From: Roseivivax isoporae LMG 25204 | GTDB lineage: Bacteria; Pseudomonadota; Alphaproteobacteria; Rhodobacterales; Rhodobacteraceae | Length of the DNA: 49,321 nt | Assembly: GCF_000521865.1 (NCBI RefSeq) | Contig: NZ_JAME01000035.1 | Location: forward strand, 1-49,321 | Direction of reading: 5' to 3' | Made by a program: the position numbers and the translations under genes | Shown: positions 46,262 to 49,321 of the stretch, piece after piece | Layout: each line of letters begins with the position of its first letter | How positions within the stretch are numbered: position 1 is the stretch's first letter | The notes under the pieces: model-generated | The model's database searches: none | What the model was told of the DNA's origin: nothing | What the model saw: only the letters and a program-made list of their open reading frames with translations

Positions 46262-46579
46262 GTGACTTCAGTAGTTCCGATCGCCTTGTGCGTATTGACC
46301 TTCTGCTTCGTCGCGTGGGTCATAACGATGCTGATCGAGTTCGCGATCGAGAACTGCGGCGATCCGTCGACCCGCCGCAGGAATATCGAGAAGTGGCAGC
46401 GTCACCCATTCCGCAACCTCTTCACGTTGAGCCTTCTGTTATCGGCCGCGGCAAGTCTTATCGCACTCATCCTTGACGCCCTTCAGAACAGCACCGGCAT
46501 CGACGTTCCGCTTCTGCCGATCTTCGCAAGCGTCGCGGTATTCATGGTGCTGAGCCTCGGCTCGGGCTCGAGGGACTGA
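46262..46579 (+). CDS. Small membrane protein, hypothetical
   Basis: A 105-residue frame from GTG with GGAAG 4 bases upstream. Three hydrophobic segments are seen (ALCVLTFCFVAWVITMLIEFAI; LFTLSLLLSAAASLIALIL; PLLPIFASVAVFMVLSLG), separated by a basic cytoplasmic-looking loop (RRRNIEKWQRHPFR). No family recognised. Confidence 0.55.
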   Translation: MTSVVPIALCVLTFCFVAWVITMLIEFAIENCGDPSTRRRNIEKWQRHPFRNLFTLSLLLSAAASLIALILDALQNSTGIDVPLLPIFASVAVFMVLSLGSGSRD

Positions 46580-46780
46580 GGTAACGCCTCACCGCCACTG
46601 CCGCCGGTCATCAGGCCAAAGTGGCACAGTGGCGCGCCGCAAGACGTCCGCCACCGCCTCTGTTTTCCCAATGCTCAGGTAATCCCGCCAAAAGCCGCCC
46701 AAACGCCGCTTCTCCGGTGGTCGGGAACATTGCGTTTCGTCAGTTGTCAGATGCTCTCAAGGGCTTAGTGTCCCGCTCGA

Positions 46781-47281
46781 ATGACGGACGATATCTTTCC
46801 GATGCTCGACGCCACCGACTGTGCATGCCGGTCTGAACAGCAGATCGCTGCCCTGCCTCTTCGGCTGTCGAGGAAGCGGGGCCTCGAGGTGCTGATGATC
46901 ACGTCGCGCGATACCGGGCGCTGGGTGATGCCAAAGGGCTGGCCCATGGACGGCAAGAAGCCGTGGACCGCGGTCGAGATCGAGGCGCTTGAGGAAGCCG
47001 GGGCCAGGGGGTTTGTCTCCAAAGATCCGATCGGCACCTACCATTACCTCAAGCGGATGGCCGAGGAGGCCGACATCCCGTGTCACGTCACGGTCTACCC
47101 CATGGTGGTCGACCACCTGAAGAAGGTCTGGAAGGAGCGTCGCGAGCGCAAGCGCCGCTGGTTCACGGTGAAAAGTGCTGCCAAGCGCGTCCACGAGCCC
47201 GAACTCGCGGACCTTCTGCTTCGGCTCGCCGCTGACGAGGCGGCGCAGAGGCTGCCACGGTCGTTGCGCAAGCGGCTTTGA
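46781..47281 (+). CDS. NUDIX hydrolase
   Basis: A 166-residue pyrophosphohydrolase. After LPLRLSRKRGLEVLMITSRDTGRWVMPKGWP comes a Nudix box (GWPMDGKKPWTAVEIEALEEAGARG) with the metal-binding EALEEAG; the box is of the diphosphoinositol-polyphosphate-phosphatase-like type, where the usual Arg before Glu is replaced. The C-terminal half (WFTVKSAAKRVHEPELADLL) is normal. Its reading frame is G+C-rich, like core genes, although neighbours are not. Confidence 0.85.
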   Translation: MTDDIFPMLDATDCACRSEQQIAALPLRLSRKRGLEVLMITSRDTGRWVMPKGWPMDGKKPWTAVEIEALEEAGARGFVSKDPIGTYHYLKRMAEEADIPCHVTVYPMVVDHLKKVWKERRERKRRWFTVKSAAKRVHEPELADLLLRLAADEAAQRLPRSLRKRL

Positions 47282-47297
47282 GGCTAGGTCGACTGCG

Positions 47298-47527
47298 TCA
47301 CCTCTGCAGATCACCGGACCCGGGCGGCACCGCGGCGCCGTCAAGCGCGTTCGCGTCCGTCTCGCAGTTGATCCGCATGTCCACCGCCGGCTGGCAGCAC
47401 CGCGTGCACCTGGTGCGCGGCAGGAGGTCGGCGCGCTGCGTGGCCACTCGGGCCGCATGGCGACCTTGGCCTGCCGGCCGCAACTGGTTGATCCAGTAGA
47501 CGTGCCCTCACACAAAATGTGGCGCAT
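47298..47527 (-). pseudogene. Frameshifted copy of the zinc-ribbon phage gene
   Basis: The minus strand matches the gene at 48156-48374 over most of its length: CGRQAKVA in one frame, then RTRCTRC-QPAVDMRI and NALDGAAVPPGSGD in another. Between GCCAAGGT and the CTGCCGCGCACC block this copy has one base fewer, which shifts the frame. The N-terminus also differs. I infer a decayed second phage remnant or duplication. Confidence 0.7.
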
Positions 47528-47634
47528 TTAACCAATTATGGTTGTTTTGTGATGCTGAGTCGCGACATGCTATGCGGAGCCGCGAAAGCCGGGGCGCCCG
47601 ACCAAAGCACACCCCGGCATCCGTAATCCCCTCC

Positions 47635-47707
47635 GCCTGCAAGCGGTCGTTCGCGGATTGAGGCGACAGTGCCCTTGGGCGCCGTCACGGTCAAGCCGCT
47701 TGCAGGC
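47635..47707. repeat. 12-bp inverted repeat enclosing 49 bases
   Basis: GCCTGCAAGCGG (47635-47646) is exactly complementary to CCGCTTGCAGGC (47696-47707), ending 20 bases before the GIY-YIG-like gene. Inner segments can form further short pairs. It could be a structured RNA, a leader element or a tiny mobile repeat. Confidence 0.55.
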
Positions 47708-47726
47708 CAGCATAGGATCTTTGCCC

Positions 47727-48122
47727 ATGGCAACGTTCATACTGCAAGGCCAGCATGGCCCTTACGAGTTCTACTGGGACAATCTTCCGGTCTTGCCGCC
47801 TCCTAGTTCAGGTGTCTACATGCTTGGCCGGACGTCGCATGCCGGACCATTCGAAGTTCTGTACATCGGCGAGTCCGAGAACTTGAATGACCGCCTGGTG
47901 AGGCAATGGGGACAGCACGAGGGAGTGAGGCGCGCAGCACTGCATGGATGCAACGCGATCGCCTTCATGTTGGCCCCACGCAGCATCTTGCCCTCAATCG
48001 AGACTGAGTTGAGACACAGGTTTCGTCCGCCATGCAACCTTCAACCAGTGCCGGAACGGAACGCCTTGGCGGCACTTGGACCTCGATTGGCCAATAACCG
48101 GCTTTCGGATCTTTTTGGCTAA
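47727..48122 (+). CDS. GIY-YIG-like nuclease domain protein
   Basis: A 131-residue stand-alone protein. The fold marks are GVYMLGRT, FEVLYIGESENLNDRL (GIY-YIG region with the following Arg), and ETELRHRFRPPCN, supplying the metal-binding Glu and the final Asn. This resembles small GIY-YIG proteins carried by phages and islands. AGGA lies 9 bases before the ATG. Activity is likely but not certain, since the motifs are spread. Confidence 0.72.
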   Translation: MATFILQGQHGPYEFYWDNLPVLPPPSSGVYMLGRTSHAGPFEVLYIGESENLNDRLVRQWGQHEGVRRAALHGCNAIAFMLAPRSILPSIETELRHRFRPPCNLQPVPERNALAALGPRLANNRLSDLFG

Positions 48123-48126
48123 GACC

Positions 48127-48153
48127 GCCTCGCCGCATAATGCGCGGCGAGGC
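48127..48153. terminator. Bidirectional terminator between GIY-YIG and zinc-ribbon genes
   Basis: A perfect 10-bp stem GCCTCGCCGC / GCGGCGAGGC with a 7-base loop between converging stops; probably the end of the phage transcript. Confidence 0.65.
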
Positions 48154-48155
48154 CC

Positions 48156-48374
48156 TCACGGCCACCGCCGCCGGTCACCTGCCCCCGGCGGCACCGCGGC
48201 GCCCTCGAGCGCGTTCGCTGAAGTTTCCCAGATGATCCGCATATCCACCGCCGGCTGACGGCAGCGCGTGCACCTGGTGCGCGGCAGGATCTCTGAGCGC
48301 AGCGTGGTCCGATCCATGGGCCACGCCACCTTGGCCTGACGGCCGCAGGAGCACTCGAGGTAGAGGACGCGCAT
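48156..48374 (-). CDS. Small zinc-ribbon phage protein, Com-like layout
   Basis: A 72-residue protein with two cysteine pairs (LECSCGRQAKVAW and RTRCTRCRQPAVDMRI), forming a likely zinc ribbon. Spacing and position near the end of the phage transcript recall Com of phage Mu, a translational activator, but sequence identity is not claimed. The Pro/Gly-rich tail is probably unstructured. A frameshifted relative lies at 47298-47527. Confidence 0.62.
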   Translation of the reverse strand: MRVLYLECSCGRQAKVAWPMDRTTLRSEILPRTRCTRCRQPAVDMRIIWETSANALEGAAVPPGAGDRRRWP

Positions 48375-48405
48375 GCGGCGCAGGTAGCGCGCCGCCGCGC
48401 CGGCG

Positions 48406-48603
48406 TCACGCCGGAAGATCGCGCTCGGCTGCCCTCGAGTCGAACCAGGCGAGCACCTCCTCCGCGGTCTCGAACCGCTTGGCGGTGAGGGCCCTGCCCT
48501 GCATGTCGTAGGCGCCCCAGGCGCCTGCCAACTCGACCGCGAGGCCGAGGATCGCGCCGCCACGGGTGACGACGCGCGTCTGGCTCAGGATGGCCGAGGT
48601 CAT
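48406..48603 (-). CDS. Small phage-associated hypothetical protein
   Basis: A 65-residue frame (MTSAILSQTRVVTRGGAILGLAVELAGAWGAYDMQGRALTAKRFETAEEVLAWF) just after the holin-like gene on the same strand. The C-terminal half looks like a small alpha/beta phage accessory protein. No function is known to me. Confidence 0.6.
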   Translation of the reverse strand: MTSAILSQTRVVTRGGAILGLAVELAGAWGAYDMQGRALTAKRFETAEEVLAWFDSRAAERDLPA

Positions 48604-48611
48604 CGGCGAGC

Positions 48612-48971
48612 CTACCGATCCGCGATGGCGGGCTGGTCGAGCTTCTTCAGCGCGTCGCGCACGTAGCGTTCCGCGATCGCGTCGAGAATCCCGTCGCCGG
48701 GCACCAGCGCCTTGACCGCCTCCGGCACGGACTGGTGCGCGTGGGCGATGGCGTGGGCCTTGAGCGTGCCGAGGCCGACACCCGGGCCGTGCTTGATCGC
48801 GGACATCGCGCCAGACATGAGCGCCTCGTGCAGCGCCTCGCGGTGGCGCTTCTGGATCTCGATGCCCGTCCAGGCGCTGAGCTGGCGCGCGGCGATGCCG
48901 ATGATGATGGTCAGCACGAGCCCGAGGAGCTCGATCACGTGCGGCTCGAGGGCGGTCCAAAGGTTGTCCAT
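48612..48971 (-). CDS. Holin-like phage membrane protein
   Basis: A 119-residue protein with one N-terminal helix (HVIELLGLVLTIIIGIAARQL) followed by a long helical region (EIQKRHREALHEALMSGAMSAIKHG) and AIAERYVRDALKKLDQPA. This resembles LLH-type holin/tail-associated proteins found in Mu-like prophages. It likely belongs to the lysis module. Confidence 0.68.
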   Translation of the reverse strand: MDNLWTALEPHVIELLGLVLTIIIGIAARQLSAWTGIEIQKRHREALHEALMSGAMSAIKHGPGVGLGTLKAHAIAHAHQSVPEAVKALVPGDGILDAIAERYVRDALKKLDQPAIADR

Positions 48972-48986
48972 GGTGGGTCCTTTCTG

Positions 48987-49082
48987 TCAGCGGCAGCGCC
49001 GCGTGGGGCGGCGCAGCGCCGCGTGGAGGGCCAGCGCGACGCGCCAGTCAGCGATGGGGAGATGGAAGAGCGCGCGGATCAT
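48987..49082 (-). CDS. Tiny phage ORF overlapping the DUF6527 gene
   Basis: A 31-residue frame (start MIRALFHLPIADWRVALALH) whose ATG overlaps the DUF6527 stop (ATGA, 49079-49082) and which fills the gap before the holin-like gene. It is amphipathic and basic. Coupling favours translation; nothing else supports it. Confidence 0.4.
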   Translation of the reverse strand: MIRALFHLPIADWRVALALHAALRRPTRRCR

Positions 49083-49321
49083 TCGCCGCCCACCAGCGAC
49101 GGCAGGGGCACAGTCTTGCCCGCGAGTTCGTGGGTGCAGTCGGGAAGGAAGCGAATCCGTCCATTCTCGACGAAGCTGTGGCACCTAGCTTGCGGCGCCC
49201 TGCCCCGCGACCTGATTGAGGGCGAGAAGGTCGGTGCGTCGCCATCACCATTCCACCGCCAACGATCAGTCCAGACCTGGTGCATGGTGGCGCAGCCCGG
49301 GCAGCGGAAGGCGACGATGTT
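49079..49321 (-). CDS. DUF6527 family protein, 5' end outside the window
   Basis: At least 80 residues, open to the right edge. Visible are a CPGC zinc-ribbon half near the edge, then HQVWTDRWRWNGDGDAPTFSPSI, CHSFVENGRIRFLPDCTHELAGKTVPLP. This W-x-W-N-G-D...PT-x-x-PS and CHSFV pattern is typical of DUF6527, a zinc-ribbon family near lysis genes of Mu-like prophages. An internal ATG exists at 49285 but the frame continues upstream. Confidence 0.75.
   Translation of the reverse strand, partial: NIVAFRCPGCATMHQVWTDRWRWNGDGDAPTFSPSIRSRGRAPQARCHSFVENGRIRFLPDCTHELAGKTVPLPSLVGGE

Noticed and set aside
46757-47527. A 256-residue minus-strand frame opposite the NUDIX gene
   Set aside because: It joins the zinc-ribbon pseudogene to the antisense of NUDIX; the NUDIX protein is clearly the real product.
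44593-49321. CRISPR array or toxin-antitoxin pair in the accessory region
   Set aside because: The repeats at 45936-46090 are tandem without spacers, and no adjacent small gene pair has toxin-antitoxin features.

Overview
The window is high-G+C DNA (core genes look about 70% G+C) from an alphaproteobacterium, most likely a Rhodobacteraceae (Roseobacter-type) member. Supporting signs are a B12-dependent ribonucleotide reductase with no oxygen-dependent one beside it, divergent pdxH/fabI, a ppiD-trpE pair, TRAP transporters, a type I-secreted RTX giant, and an intergenic hairpin repeat of a kind I associate with this family.

Layout. 1-1537 is the end of an AT-richer island: a P-loop ATPase gene cut by the window edge, then a 46-bp 3' half of tRNA-Phe, which looks like an attachment-site scar. 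1652-6385 is a catabolic module: an RpiR-family repressor, a tripartite TRAP transporter and an Asp/Glu/hydantoin-type racemase. One palindrome type lies before the regulator and at the transporter promoter. 6452-8547 is a phospholipase D/cardiolipin-synthase gene coupled to an endonuclease/exonuclease/phosphatase gene. 8611-15111 encodes a 2,166-residue secreted protein joining a 5'-nucleotidase, a beta-propeller, a nuclease and RTX repeats. 15447-20338 holds a zinc-type CDF exporter and a mixed molybdate/tungstate-type uptake set: an orphan ModA, a complete siderophore/B12-type ABC importer and a Mop molbindin.

20394-23605 is a cobalt-type nitrile hydratase operon, a VOC-family gene and a divergent LysR regulator. 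23781-27446 is nrdJ, with an NrdR box upstream. 27963-29514 pairs a ribbon-helix-helix regulator with a PHB-depolymerase-type esterase. 29522-44406 is mostly housekeeping: trkH, tRNA-Pro, a DUF192 protein, a double cold-shock-domain protein, pdxH, fabI, a LysE exporter, gpt, an aminotransferase, ppiD, trpE, sufE, a lipoprotein, rnd, purN and purM.

From tRNA-CAT (44516-44592) to the right edge the DNA is accessory. There is a gene-poor stretch with a tRNA-Arg(CCT)-like 3' half, small hypothetical genes, a NUDIX hydrolase, a GIY-YIG-like protein, and part of a Mu-like prophage module on the minus strand (DUF6527, a tiny ORF, a holin-like protein, a 65-residue protein and a zinc-ribbon protein). 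A second, frameshifted copy of the zinc-ribbon gene lies nearby.

The most notable points are the two tRNA 3'-half scars, whose orientations both put island DNA outside and the core segment between them; the hybrid molybdenum-type uptake cluster; the giant phosphorus-scavenging fusion; and the RpiR operator set. I found no CRISPR array, rRNA or complete integrase gene.
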